DNA from: Epiperipatus broadwayi
Lineage: Eukaryota > Onychophora > Udeonychophora > Euonychophora > Peripatidae
Length of the DNA stretch: 64,000 nucleotides
Reading direction: 5' to 3'
Assembly: GCA_028023455.1 (NCBI GenBank)
Contig: JAQFVV010006215.1
Span: forward strand, 3,519,230-3,583,229
This document shows, in pieces, positions 35,440 to 46,849 of the stretch. A model generated the notes under the pieces. It saw only the letters and a list, made by a program, of their open reading frames with translations. It did not search any database and was not told where the DNA came from. Made by a program: the position numbers and the translations under genes. How positions within the stretch are numbered: position 1 is the first letter of the stretch; every line of letters begins with the position of its first letter.

Positions 35440-35710
35440 TATAAATATTGCATGAACGGACTGGCCCTTCAAGTAGAGAGGAGAATACCGTCGATAGCAG
35501 AGCTATCAATGATACTCACGGTCAGACTGAGCTATGCAATGCATAACACGATCACATTTCCAGACCGGGCCCACCTCAACTGCTAGATTCAAACCCCTAC
35601 TATCCAAGCACTTTATTTGTTTTGAGGTAAACCTCAGGTGCCAGCTAGTTACAAGAACTAACATGTTTTGACAGTAGGCCCATAATCCAGCACTCAAAAT
35701 ATCCCATGAC
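35440..35710 (-). repeat. Less AT-rich island, possible old SINE
   Basis: About 270 bp with near-balanced base composition stands out from its surroundings. On the minus strand GGGGTTTGAATCTAGCAG resembles a pol III B box and TAGCTGGCACCTGAGG could be a poor A box, at tRNA-like distance plus an insert. The single open frame across it is not recognisable. It could equally be a fragment of an unknown transposon. Confidence 0.3.
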
Positions 35711-36079
35711 TAGCTCAATCAAGAGAATAATCTAACACATTGTTGCTTTAATTAGTGGTAAAGAATTGACTGACAAATATTAAATTTTAAAGATAATTTC
35801 TTTTTAAATAAGTACTTATTATCCTAATTTTAACTACTTTTATAGAAACTTAATTAAATTAGACTGATAATTACATATAATGACCACACACATTCTTAAT
35901 TCATACACTAGAATATCATATAACAAAGCATTACATAATATTTGACATTTAAAAACATGCACATCAATAGTTCTTTATGCATGCTATAGAGTTCATTATT
36001 AATTGACTCTAGGCTTCAAATTATTGCAATGGCTACTTTAATTAGAAAGGAAATAAAAAAATATTATTTATTACCTAGG
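35711..36079. other. AT-rich sequence, nothing recognised
   Basis: No feature supported. Confidence 0.5.
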
Positions 36080-36560
36080 ATTTGAATGTGGATACTTCTT
36101 GCTGTTCACTGTGAAATTTATTTTCAATAGGATTTTGTCTTCTTTCTGGTTGCTGCTTCACATGAAAATATGTCCAACCAGTTGGATTTAAGGTTTTTTT
36201 GTGGTTTATTGCTTAGTATTCTGTGGCATTATTCTTTAAGACAGTTAGATATTGAAAGCAGATTTTCAAGTTGTTAGGCAGGCATTACTTTTCCCAGGCA
36301 TGTTAGCTGTTTCATCGGACTTAGGCTAGAGCAAAGTCATATGATTCTAAGCACTGCATGGCCTTTATTAACAAATGCATGAGAAGACTGACTGAGAACT
36401 GATTGAATGAACTCAACTGATTGCGAACACAGCTGCTAGATTGATGAAAATCCAGACTATTTATATGATGACCTGTTGTCACTTTGGTAATTGGTTTTTT
36501 ATGTCCACCAGCTATATTTGTTGTTGAAGTTCCTCCACTGTTTTTGAATACATTCCTTAG
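36080..36560 (-). mobile_element. Possible LTR fragment
   Basis: Read on the minus strand this less AT-rich tract has a TATA-like CATATAAATAG near 36460 and AATAAAGGCC about 90 bp further on, the promoter and poly-A layout of an LTR. It has no open frame, and its termini and target duplication were not found, so this is only a suggestion. Confidence 0.3.
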
Positions 36561-38860
36561 ATAAGTTTTTGATTACGTGTTTTCATTTGGTAGCCATTGC
36601 AAATTTGTTTTGTGGATTTTTAATTCATAGCCATTGCAAATTCTGTGTTTATATCTCTTATGATTATACAATATTTTTTTAACTTTCATTTATTCTTTAA
36701 TATTTAGCATGCACATATTTATTTTATCAACAAGCGCACATCTTGCTATATTTAAAATCAACTCGTCATTTACGCACATACATATTTCTAAAATCAACTC
36801 ATTATAAACAAGCGATATTTTTAATTTATATAAAAGATTTATATTTTAAGCTTTTAGTTTCAACTTGTCTTTCCCTTTTTTTTCTCTTTAATATTTTAAC
36901 CAAAAATAAAAAATATCTTTAATTACTCTAAAAAAAATTTATTCTTGAACCTATTTTAACTCTTATTTACTTTTTAAAATTTTTAAGTTAATTCTCCTCC
37001 CCCTTTCAATTCATCTTTAGACTTTTAGTTTTGACATTTCTAAAGCAAAACCCTCCCCCCTTCTACTAATTAATTGTACTTTTACTGATATCTCTTTAAA
37101 TTTTGATAAATTTATTTATTTCAAACGAAATGTTTCTCTTTGTATAATTCAATTATTTATGGACATTAAAATTGATTTTATTATTCATTATCAATTTTAA
37201 CTTGACGTTGTTTATGCGCGTGTTTATGTCAATAATTTTTAGATAAAACTTATTATATGTACAACTAAGATATCGGTACAATATATATGCAGATATTCTT
37301 TCTTACTGGAAACAATCTGATTCACTGACTTAGCTTTCCAATTTACCTGTTTATGCCATTGACTATTTATTTACTTTTATTGTTTAGCAGTGTTGTATGT
37401 TCATTCTTATTTTGATAAGATTATAGTTTGGACAAGTTCACAATACTAGATACACATATATGCTTATATATAGAGAAAGCACCTCATCAATACATTTAGT
37501 AATAAGTTGTTAGGTGTTACAACTTATAAATGGTGAATTTAGTGTCATCCCTTTATTCAATGACAATGAATGTCTCATTATTTTATTATGTATGTAGTAT
37601 ATCAACTATAAACAAAGAAGAGAAAAATAATTTTAAACCACATAAACTTTTTGAAGTAAAAAATAATTTTGTAACTTTTTTTTCAAAGTTCTCACTTGAG
37701 AAATTTTCTAGTGCAGTATTTTTTGTTATATATTTTAATTAATGTCATTATTTAAAGAGTGACACTTTTCTAAACTTTTTTTTGTTTATTCATTACTAAT
37801 CTATAAATTGTTTTATTAATTTAAAAAATATTATTATAATTTTAATCTTTTTTCTCTTTAGTTCTAGCTAGCTTACTTTGTAAATATTTAAAACTCCATG
37901 TGATTAAATAGTTTCCAGTTTTGCATTGAGTTGCTGATCTCTTAACAATCATTTTTATTATTATTATTAGTTTTTTTTTTTATTGCCAAACACTTTTTCA
38001 ATATTTCTTAATTGCAGAACTTCTAATTAGTTGTTAATTTTACCTTGAGAACTTAGTTGTTGCTATAAAAACATTATTTTTTACATTATCTTTTATATTA
38101 AGTACATTTAATTTTATAACATTTGATATTTCTATGTATGCATGTATATATACATGTATATTGTAACAATCAGTATTTATATTTCAGGATGTTTGTTAGT
38201 AAATATATGGGTTATTAGTCAAGTTAGTGAATTATTTAGATACCATCAGATTGGAAGACATCTGAAACTAGAATAATAATAACTATTATATTATTTAGTA
38301 GTATGATATTCGTACGCCTCTGAGTGAATTCAGATCAGCCAGTGTAAAGCAAAGATCTTGATTTGGAATCATTTAAAAATACTTTGGATGAGCTATGCAT
38401 CCATGAATCACATTAAAAATGAGCAAGTAAATGTTGCTTTAGGATAGTTCTATCAATTAAGAATTATTTTTAAATGACTGATTAATGAAATATATTTTGG
38501 AAAAGTATCAAATATTGTTTCCTTTTATTTTAATAAAAGACAAAGTGACAAAAAATTTAGATAAAAATAATTTATTAACAATAATAATTATTGTACATTT
38601 GAATAAATAAAACTTTTATTTTTAGTAGGTGGACAATAAATTTAAATAATAGATCATTTTATGGAAGAAACAAACTTTTGATTAAAGTAATAAATAATCA
38701 GATGTAACCATTCTTTTGAGAATAGGTATATATTTTACAGGTGTCAAATGTCCCAACTTATTTGTTTCACATAGCAAAAATTAACCTTTGACAGCTATAT
38801 AATTTATTAGTGACAAAAATATACACACACGTTAGTTAATAAACATATAAATATGGTCTA
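36561..38860. other. AT-rich sequence without recognised genes
   Basis: Only chance open frames (for example 37530-37742) and homopolymer tracts are seen. Confidence 0.5.
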
Positions 38861-38869
38861 TACAATTTA

Positions 38870-39083
38870 ATGCTGAGGTAGTCCTGCCGAGTAATGAACT
38901 CACTTCCACCTATATAAATAGCCTGCCTCGTGATTCAAGTATGACTCTTCTGGCTGCACTCAGATAGGTTGCCTCAAGTCGGCTCTAGTTCAGATTCTTC
39001 TGGCTGTGCAGGACAGCTTACTTCGGGTCAGCTGGGAATGTAGCAGTTTCCAGTCCTTAGTTGGACTTGCCTCACCACATGGA
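38870..39083 (-). mobile_element. Leader of an LTR retrotransposon, truncated
   Basis: It continues on the minus strand directly from the LTR at 39084-39352. Five bases after the LTR end comes TGGTGAGGCAAGTCC, which begins with TGG and could be a primer-binding site. The leader contains two related blocks (CAGCCAGAAGAATCTGAACT and CAGCCAGAAGAGTCATACTT). It is cut off near 38870 before any Gag frame. Confidence 0.45.
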
Positions 39084-39352
39084 TGTCACAATAATGACTA
39101 GAGAAAATACCTTTGCTGATGGCAGAGGATTTATTGGTGAGCATGTTCAGGTCGACAGAAGTAATTGCTCTCTGTCTTGCCTCAAAAAAAGCTGACTATT
39201 TAATGACAGATCCCCTACCTTATTGGAAACATTCGGATTATGTGCGCAAACCCCAATGAAGGATTTATCCCCATTGGATAGTGACAGAGTGCTAGCCAAT
39301 CAGGCAAGGAATCTGGAATGGTCCACTTCTAAAGACAATGTCAGATATGACA
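39084..39352 (-). mobile_element. Probable LTR, 269 bp
   Basis: On the minus strand the tract begins TGTCATATCTGACA at 39352 and ends ATTGTGACA at 39084, giving TGTCA...TGACA terminal inverted repeats. An AATAAA lies about two thirds along. Base composition is much less AT-rich than in the flanks. A primer-site-like sequence follows. I cannot name the family; Gypsy-like ends are the closest resemblance. Confidence 0.55.
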
Positions 39353-40239
39353 ATTATATTCATCCATTTAACTAGTTGGAAAATTTTTCAACTAAGTTTA
39401 AATATATTATATTAAATGATACTACTTTTAGTTTCATAATAGATAAATTCAAAAATAAATCTATATTAAAAAAATTACTTTATATATCTTCAACAGATGT
39501 GTTATTTTATCAAATCATTAAAATATGAAGACTCACTATTTAAACCCAGTAATTTCTGCATTCTTAAACCCCCAGAAAAATGTAAAATTGATATATCTTT
39601 AAAGTCTGTGTTTAGTATGCCATCTTCTAAAATTTCTGTAATGTCAGTGTCCTCATGGTTTAAGTTGTTTTACCTTTCTATATTGTTCATACACTTAAAA
39701 ATTCATCTCCAGGGATGTCTTGTGTGAATGTGTCAATTTTTTTTCATAATTGTTATATGAAGGCTGAGCAAGCTTTCTTTTCTGTTTTATTGTCAAAGTT
39801 GTTTCTAATCTGTGGTAGACATCCATTCATAATACAAGTGTATAGAGATAGAAAAGGAGCATAAAAATTATTTTAAGTGACGAGAATTCCAAGACGGTAA
39901 TATTTAATGAGAAAGAAAAATGAAAGTATTGAAAATAGAGATATTTAACAAGAAAATTGAGGAAAATAAATATTTGGAACATTTTTCTAAATGAAGAAAA
40001 AATAATTATATATTTAAGATCATTCATTGTAAAATACATTTTAAAGAAATCTTATTGTCTTGCTTCAAGAGTTCAATCCAATCAAAATAAGCTCTCACAA
40101 TTAAAGATTCAACACAATCACATTTAGGTGAAGAAAATATTGACCTTTGAATCATCATTCTTTTATAAAAATTGAATTTTTAAATTAAAAATTTCCAAAA
40201 TGATGAGCAAAAAATTAGTACTAAATTGGTTTTAAATAA
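39353..40239. other. AT-rich sequence, nothing recognised
   Basis: No feature supported; open frames at 39497-39727 and 39827-40039 are chance. Confidence 0.5.
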
Positions 40240-41000
40240 AAGTGGAAAAAAAATTATTGTTAATCCTGATAAGGTTAGACATTTTAAGGATAAGTAGGTT
40301 CATTGCTCATGATGAGATCATTTCTCGTGAAGACAAAGTTTGCCAGTTTCTCATTACAAAAAGAAATGATTTTAGGGAGAAAATTGATCAAGAATTAAAT
40401 AATGGTAAATATGTTTTTAGGAAAAGATCCTGGTAATGTGATTAAAGGAAGTTAATACATATTATGAAGAAAATGCAAAATTTAAAATTTTTTAATAGAG
40501 TATAATATTTAACGTTATCCTAATGATTTCATATCAGCTAAGATGTTTATGAATATTGAAATTCACAAAAACAGTTTTCCTTTAAGATTTATTTTTGATT
40601 TTACTGGTAATGTTTCTTGTTGAAGGGATTTCTAAGTTATTGAATATTTTTTTAAAATAATTTTGGTCACTACTGTTTTTCTTCTATTGATAGGATTAAT
40701 AATTTTAAAATGGCAAATAATTGAGTATTTGGTAGTTTAGATACAATCTGTTAATAAGTTAAGCAGTATTGAAGTTTTTATTTTAGTGGTGATTAATAAT
40801 GGACTTTTGTCTAAGAATAAAATTAAAGTTATTAAACATTTGCTCTTATTATTAAAGAATTTGATGTATTTTACTTATAATGGTAAGGTTTATAAGATTA
40901 AGGAAGGGTGAAAAATAGGTTATTTTAATTCTCCCTTTAATTTATTCAATTTATATTATTTGAAAGAGAAAATTAATTGCAAATATTTGATAAATTTTAC
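40240..41000 (+). pseudogene. Decayed Penelope-like reverse transcriptase
   Basis: With stops and shifts, the translation runs through blocks typical of Penelope-like elements. A YPNDFISAKMFM-N-IEIHK segment (about 40517-40570) stands for the GxxKIHK motif. PLRFIFDFTGN (40580-40612) stands for PLRPIVxxxGs. INNFKMANN is near 40690, and a SSIEVFILVV-like stretch lies in the place of the LVSFDVxSLF block. YNGKVYKIKEG (about 40877-40910), then GYFNSPF, stands for the YxQxxGxxMGSPxSP catalytic region. The catalytic YxDD box is not visible. Penelope elements carry a GIY-YIG endonuclease and often hammerhead ribozymes; no endonuclease is seen here. Confidence 0.6.
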
Positions 41001-41004
41001 TATT

Positions 41005-41080
41005 GCAGTGTTTTAGATTGTAACAAACTATAGAAAGTAATCATCCTTTCTTTAAAAGTAATAGTAGTGTTCAATCTGCA
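41005..41080. repeat. Diverged relative of hairpin family C
   Basis: CAGTGT-TTAGATTGTAA followed by TAGAAAGTAATCATCCTTTC resembles the left end and left flank of the hairpin element at 30537. The right arm is not apparent. Confidence 0.4.
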
Positions 41081-41509
41081 CGGATACTCTCATCCAAGTT
41101 ATTTGTTAGATGATTGTTTGTAGTTGAATATATTTTCAAGAATTATTAAATTTAATTGTTTGAACAATTCTATAATATATTTTAGGAGGGAGGTTAGATT
41201 GTTAAATTAAAACTTTTAGATTTATTGATGAGATTTAAAGAACAATTATTTAGTATGTAGTCATTCTGTTAAAAGGATTTAAGATCTACAAATAAATTTG
41301 ACAGCTATCAATCTGTCTCCCATAAAATAACTTTTAAGAAATTATTGCTATAGAAATTAAATAATTCTAATAAGGTTGTTTTGTTTCAAAAGATCAATTT
41401 TATAAAGATTATTTGAGGGTTGGCTATTCTTATAATTTTGGGTAGTTGTGACTACCCCATGTGTCCGCCAGGTGAGACTGCAGTACGAAAAGATGTTAGA
41501 TGTGAAGGA

Positions 41510-43640
41510 CTTAGTGATAGAAAACATTTAGTAATGGAAATATTAGGTTCACAAAAAATAAACTGAATGAGGCAGGGAAGAAATTGAAAAGTGGAAAGGC
41601 AAGAGGTTTAGATGGATGGGCAGCAGAGATGGTAATGAATTTAGGGCATAGAGCAAGAACAAAGTTATTATCATGTTTTAATAAGATAGCCAGAAGAGAG
41701 TTTACCGGGTAGTTGGAATAATACAAGAATAAGATTATTATTTAAAGGAAAGGATCATAGAAAGTTAAATAATTATAGACCGATAGCAGTAACATCAATT
41801 TTATATAAAGTTTTCTCATATATGGTAGCTGGAAGAGTTGTAAAATGGATGGAAGAGAATAATGTAGTGGGGTAAACACAAAGAGGTTTTAGGTCAGATA
41901 GGCGTATAGGAGATAGTTTGTAGTTACACAACTTATGGAAATGAGTAGGAATGCAGGTAGATCATTATATGAGTTTTATAGATATAGAGACAGCATATAA
42001 TAGAATAAATAGAAATAGATTATGGGTAAGGTTAGCAAATTTGGGAATGGATGAACCTTTAGTAAATATTATTAAGAAATTATATGAAAATAATTATTAT
42101 ACTTACCAATTAGGGGATATAGAATCAGTTCAAGTTAAAAATGGGGTGGGATTAAGGCAAGGATGCCCTATGTCACCTATTTTATTTTTTGTTGTATTTG
42201 AGTGGAATGGAGAAAGCAATAGAAAGACTAGGAAGAGGGATAGAGATACCGTTAATAGGTGGCAAGGGAGTATATATTTTGTCGGGTCTTTTTTTTGTGT
42301 GGATATCTTTTTGTGTGCAGAAAGAAGAGAAGATATGGAAATTATATGTTGAGGACATGTGCAAGGGTGGGTAAAGAGATGGGGATTAAATTTAGTGAAG
42401 AAAAATCAAATATAATGATGGTTAATACTGGAGAAAGAGAAGATCTAGAATTTTTATTGAGGGATATAAAGTTAAGTGTGGTGGATAGATATAGGTATTT
42501 GAGAATCATCTTATGTAATCAGGAAAATTGCTTGGACGAATGGGAGAAAAAATTGGTAAATGAAGCAAAGAAAAGAAAGGGTTAGGTAAAGAAACTAACA
42601 GTATTTTCATATAATAAATATGATGTAGCTAGAATTGTATGGAAGGGAGTTGCAGTAGCAGGGTTAACATATGGTAGTGATGCATGTGTTAGTAAGAGGG
42701 TTTTAGATTATTTAGAGAAAGTACAAAGGGAAGTAGGAAGACATGCATTAGATGCAGAGATGTGGACAACAAAGGAGGCAATTCAAGGAGAAATGGGATG
42801 GTCAAGTTTTTATATGAGAGATGCAAAAAGTAAAATGAAAATGTTTGGTAGGTTACAGTTTATGGATAGTAAAAGAATAGTCAAAATAGTGTTTAATTGG
42901 GTTATGAGTAAAAGGCAGGTAACAAGATGGGTGAGAAAGGTAATGCAGTATGCAAAAGATTTGGATAAAGAATTTATATCAGTATACTTGTATAAAAGGT
43001 GGGATGATTGTGTTAGGAGGATTGATGAGTGTTATAGTGGTAAGGAACGGGATAAAAGAATAGAAGCATTAATAAAAATAAGGAGTTGGATGGATGGAGA
43101 ACTAGTATGGAGGGTAAGAAGAGTTTAAATATATATAGAAGTAAATGAAACATTGGATGAGAGTTAATTTATGATAATATTAAAGAAAGTAGTTTATTGT
43201 TTAAGGCTCTAACGGGATCTTTAGCAACATAGAGAATATACATGTAAATGGAAAACTATGGGGGATTTAGTGTGCAAATTGTGTAAGGAAGGTATAGAAA
43301 ATATTAGGCATCTGTTGATTGAATGTAAATGCTTGAAAGCAGAAAGGATACAGATAATGAAGTTATGGGAGAATAGATATGAACAAAGTGATTATACAGA
43401 AAGTGAATTATTGGTTTTTATGCTGGGTTTGCGAAAAGATAAGGGGGATTTAGATATAAAGGCCATAGAGTTGACAAAGATTGTTGTGGAAATGGGATGG
43501 GGCAGAATATGGGAAGACTTAGAGTGGGGAATGGAAAATAAAGTGGCTAACAGGTTTATCTGGGCATAATTGCCGAGATATTCTTGACTTCGTTTAAGGA
43601 GAAGCCAAAATACATCACATCACATCACCAAGAAGCATGC
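41510..43640 (+). pseudogene. LINE with RT and C-terminal zinc-knuckle region, recently dead
   Basis: This is the best preserved LINE here, read through a few frameshifts and stops. In order: GLDGWAAEMVMN (about 41610); RKLNNYRPIAVTSILYK (about 41760-41810); QRGFRSDR (41880); FIDIETAYNRINRNRLW, palm block A (41975-42025); GLRQGCPMSPILF, block B (42150-42190). Where FADD should stand the frame reads FFCVDIFLCAERRED (about 42285-42325), so the catalytic motif is lost. A leftward thumb region follows, YRYLRIILCNQENCLDEW (about 42490), then 42760-43128 with no known domain name. A CKLCKEG-x4-RHLLIECK zinc knuckle lies at 43273-43330. It ends at a TAA at 43567, and a short 3' tail carries CATCACATCACATCACC. 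The N-terminal endonuclease is absent, so the copy is 5'-truncated, as usual for LINEs. Confidence 0.8.
43614..43632 (+). repeat. LINE 3' tail microsatellite
   Basis: ACATCACATCACATCACC closes the LINE copy. Short simple-repeat tails of this kind, rather than poly-A, mark the 3' end of several LINE clades. Confidence 0.6.
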
Positions 43641-43659
43641 AAGTGATAAATTTCTATCA

Positions 43660-44190
43660 GAAAATCATTGAAATCGACAAATTAAAAATGCCTAAGGCAA
43701 ATATAATTTGAACAAATCCTTCTAAAGTACAAATTAAAAAACCCAAGAAAATGCTATGAAATTCAACCTTAATAGTAAATGTCAAAAAAATTAACGAAGC
43801 TTCATCAATGGCTGATGGGATTCATTAATGGTGGGAGTTACAAAAACAGATTCTGAAGCAATGATTTATATAAACTAAAAAGCAGTAAATAGAACAAATC
43901 CTTCTAAAATACAAATTAAAAAGAAAAAAAACCAAGAAAATGCTAAGAAATTTGAATTACAAAAACAGAAATCGGTGCAAATACGTCAAATGCAAATCCC
44001 TCCCCCAATGAAGAATTTCTATTCAAAAATCGCTGAAATCGACAAATTAAAATTCCCAAATCGAACAAATCCTTTTAAAGTACAAATTAAAAATAAAAAA
44101 ACCCACGAAAATTATGAAATTCGAATTACAAAAACAGAAAAACCTTAATGGTAAATGTCAAAAAAATTATTGAACCTTCATCAATGTAAT
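43660..44190 (+). repeat. Tandem-like repeat, unit about 175-180 bp
   Basis: The phrase ACAAATCCTTCTAAAGTAC recurs at about 43714, 43895 and (as CTTTTAAAGTAC) 44069. Each is followed by AAATTAAAAA and a CCAAGAAAATGCTA-like block. GAAATCGACAAATTAAAA occurs at 43669 and 44034, and GTAAATGTCAAAAAAATTA at 43777 and 44151. The three units have different indels. No coding content. Confidence 0.8.
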
Positions 44191-45330
44191 ATTGACTTAA
44201 TATTTTATATCTGTCTTATTGTATAATAAATATTTTTTTATTTATTAATCTAAACTCCTGTTTCTCTTCTCAGAAATTCTGACCATTTAAATATAATAAA
44301 TTAATTCTGTAGTAGCTAGTGAGGTTTAAGAGTTCATACCTTACCAAATTTAGTCATGGTATAGTTTAATACTACTAATGTTGTAGAATATCCTCCCATG
44401 GATTTCCCAGTAATGGGCAGTGTTCTGGTTTTAAACATAATATATTGGTAATTCAGAGGATCTAATTTCTCTTCAGTTACGTAGAAATGATTTAATAGTC
44501 TGGATACCTGACCGTAGTCTATATTTTTATGAATATAGCAAGACCTGACTATTAGTATAATTTATGATCAAATTAAATTGTATTTTTCCTCCTTTCTTAT
44601 TTCATCTCTGTTGTTTGTATTTAAATGTGAAATCTCAAGTTATTTATATTAAGCATTAATTTTTCATATCTATAGGATTATAATAATTTATGTTAACTCT
44701 GATAATCTCATTATCCAAATGGTAGGATTGTTACAATATATAATACTTGTGTATAATAATAGATAGTGTTGGCACTTAAAAGGAAAAACATACTCAAATA
44801 AATTAACAAGAACTAATTTATCAATAATTAATTATAGATCAGTAAATATGCATCCTATACTCAATTATTTGTATATAAAATAAAGGATAGTGTTATTGGA
44901 TCAAAAAATATAAAATCATGAATGATATTCAGGATAAAAAATTAGCGAAGACATGGGATTGATATGAAAATAACTGATGTTTATATGGAGATATTTGGCA
45001 AGAATAATTTTAAAATATTGATTGTGATATAAATGAACATAATGCTGAAATTGAGAGTAGAGACTATGATGAAGACATTTAAAAAATGTCAGATGAAAAT
45101 TGGAAATATAAGTAAAAAATTAGGAATTTGATTACTTATTGGTAAATAAAATGGAACTGGAAAAAAAATAAAATAATACTTTTGAAAAAAAAGTTGTATT
45201 AGTTACAATAACTTGTGTTTATTATTAGGTTTATCTAATGCAATAGTTCATAAAATAATTATTAGGGATAAGCAAGAATAACAGATGAACCCACTTTGGA
45301 TAGGTTTAATACATTGGCCAACGAATATCA
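44191..45330. other. AT-rich sequence, nothing recognised
   Basis: No feature supported. Confidence 0.5.
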
Positions 45331-45490
45331 CATGATCACCATTTCTTATGTTTGCTTATTACTGCTGTTAAAACAGGCAAAACTCATTGCACATGCAAAC
45401 TAGAAATAATCAATGAATGCCAGAAGGTTGTCATAAATACAATGTGTTTGTAGTGAGGAGCCTTGGATCTGAGAGCATTCACCTAGATTT

Positions 45491-45544
45491 CAGATCCTCA
45501 CTGATGAGAGCCACAAGCCAGAAACTAATCTGGGGATATTGGAT
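45491..45544 (+). ncRNA. Hammerhead-like motif, family A, core intact
   Basis: CTGATGA (45501-45507), GAAAC, and inner stem I TCCTCA/TGGGGA are intact. The hexamer reads ACTAAT instead of ACTAGT, which removes G16.2 and weakens stem III. Stem II is GAGCC-ACAA-GCC. Confidence 0.5.
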
Positions 45545-45875
45545 GAAGGACTAGATTGGGATTACTGTGTTGCTGTGGGCAACATATAGAGTTTTGCTTT
45601 TTATACAGTTATAAGAAAGGATCATGTGATGTTTATTGGTTTAAAACCAATCCTACCTAATAGTAGTGGCTATGGTTATTAAAGAACCAAAGACACCAAA
45701 ATGTATAGGTACTGAACTGAGTTCAAATCTATATGATTATATAAGCTAATGAGCTTTGATTGAAAATATTAAGGTGTTTTCAATTTAAGACTCATAGTTT
45801 TGTAGTTAAGTAGAGATAAAAGGTGGCTGCAAAAGGGTTGCATTAGATCCTAAGATCTTGATGCAGTGCTCTCAG

Positions 45876-45931
45876 ATCCAAGGCTCACTGATGAAGGCCA
45901 CAAGCCAGAAACTAGTCTGGGGATATTGGAT
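45876..45931 (+). ncRNA. Hammerhead-like motif, family A, core intact
   Basis: CTGATGA (45888-45894), stem II GGC-CACAA-GCC, GAAA, the self-complementary ACTAGT and cleavage-site C are all present. Outer stem I ATCCAA/TTGGAT is perfect. A deletion shortens inner stem I to CTCA/TGGG. Positions 10.1/11.1 are A and A, not the usual G-C. This is among the best copies. Confidence 0.6.
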
Positions 45932-46435
45932 GAGTAGGCACTAAATGGGGATTTTATGCACAAGCCTTCTGGCATCCATTGATTACTCTAGTGTGTGGTA
46001 ATACGTATAGTGAGTTTTGCCTGTTTCATACATTAGGAAAGTTTTTAGGGTATTTAAAACTTATGAAGAGTGAAATAATACAATAAAGGTTATAAATAAC
46101 TATTTATTTAGGATTAATATTAAAGATGGACTAAGCACACTTTAGAACATGTAAAACAAAATGGAGAGAAGATATATAGGGAATAAAAATATATTTAAAA
46201 AAATCACAACAAGAGAAAAATGAGATAATGTTCAATAAAAAAGTTATTTTGGGAAAAAAAAATAGCTAAAACAAATATGGAAATAAAAAATAGTGTAGAG
46301 AAAATAGAAGAAAATATAAAAAATGAATTTGAATATAATATTTGGTGATAAAATTGATAGATAAATTCCACTATTACATAGGATACTTCAAGAGAAGACG
46401 ACAGTAAGTAAAAGATTCAAAATTAATGATATATA

Positions 46436-46725
46436 TAAATAGTTTAAACAGGCTTTAGCCTGTACTCAATGCGCTTCAAAATTCACAATAATCAAGCAAA
46501 TTTTGCCGATAGAGGGAACCTTCCAAACCATAACAAAAGATAGCGCTTTTTATAAAGATAAGAGCGGCCGTCATATCTTTAGTCTAAATGTCCACTTATA
46601 TCTTTATAAAAAGTCGCTATCTTGTGTCCTGGTTTGGAAGATTCCCTCTATCGGCAAAATATACTTGATTATTGCGAATTTTAAAGCGCACTGAGTACAG
46701 GCTAAAGTCTGTTTAAACTATTTAC
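46436..46725. mobile_element. 290-bp element with long inverted repeats, family D
   Basis: Arms of about 125 bp (46436-46561 and 46598-46725) start TAAATAGTTTAAACAG and run through CTTTAGCCTGTACTCA, ATTTTGCCGATAGAGGGAA and TTTTTATAAAGATA, with about one mismatch per ten to fifteen bases. The centre contains GCGGCCGTCATATC. The open frame 46503-46694 is the hairpin read through, not a gene. Only one copy is in the window. Confidence 0.9.
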
Positions 46726-46849
46726 ATACACTCTCTATATGCTCAATAAATTAATCACCACTCTTCAAAAGATATATATAATAAAATGAATATAAATATT
46801 TGCAAATATTAATTTTTATAAAAAGCTTCAAAAACACTAATGACTATAA

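Larger units (their letters stand above)
45336..46030 (+). mobile_element. Foldback family A, compound copy
   Basis: A short symmetrical form (about 45336-45640; TATCACATGATCACC to GGATCATGTGATGTTTATTGG) is followed by the long arm in reverse order (CAATCCTACCTAATAG to CTTCTGGCATCCATTGATTACTC, GTGAGTTTTGCCTGTTTC). Both parts carry a hammerhead-like segment in + orientation (45491 and 45876). Confidence 0.85.

Noticed and set aside
46503-46694. Open frame of 63 codons
   Set aside because: It is a read-through of the family D hairpin arms.
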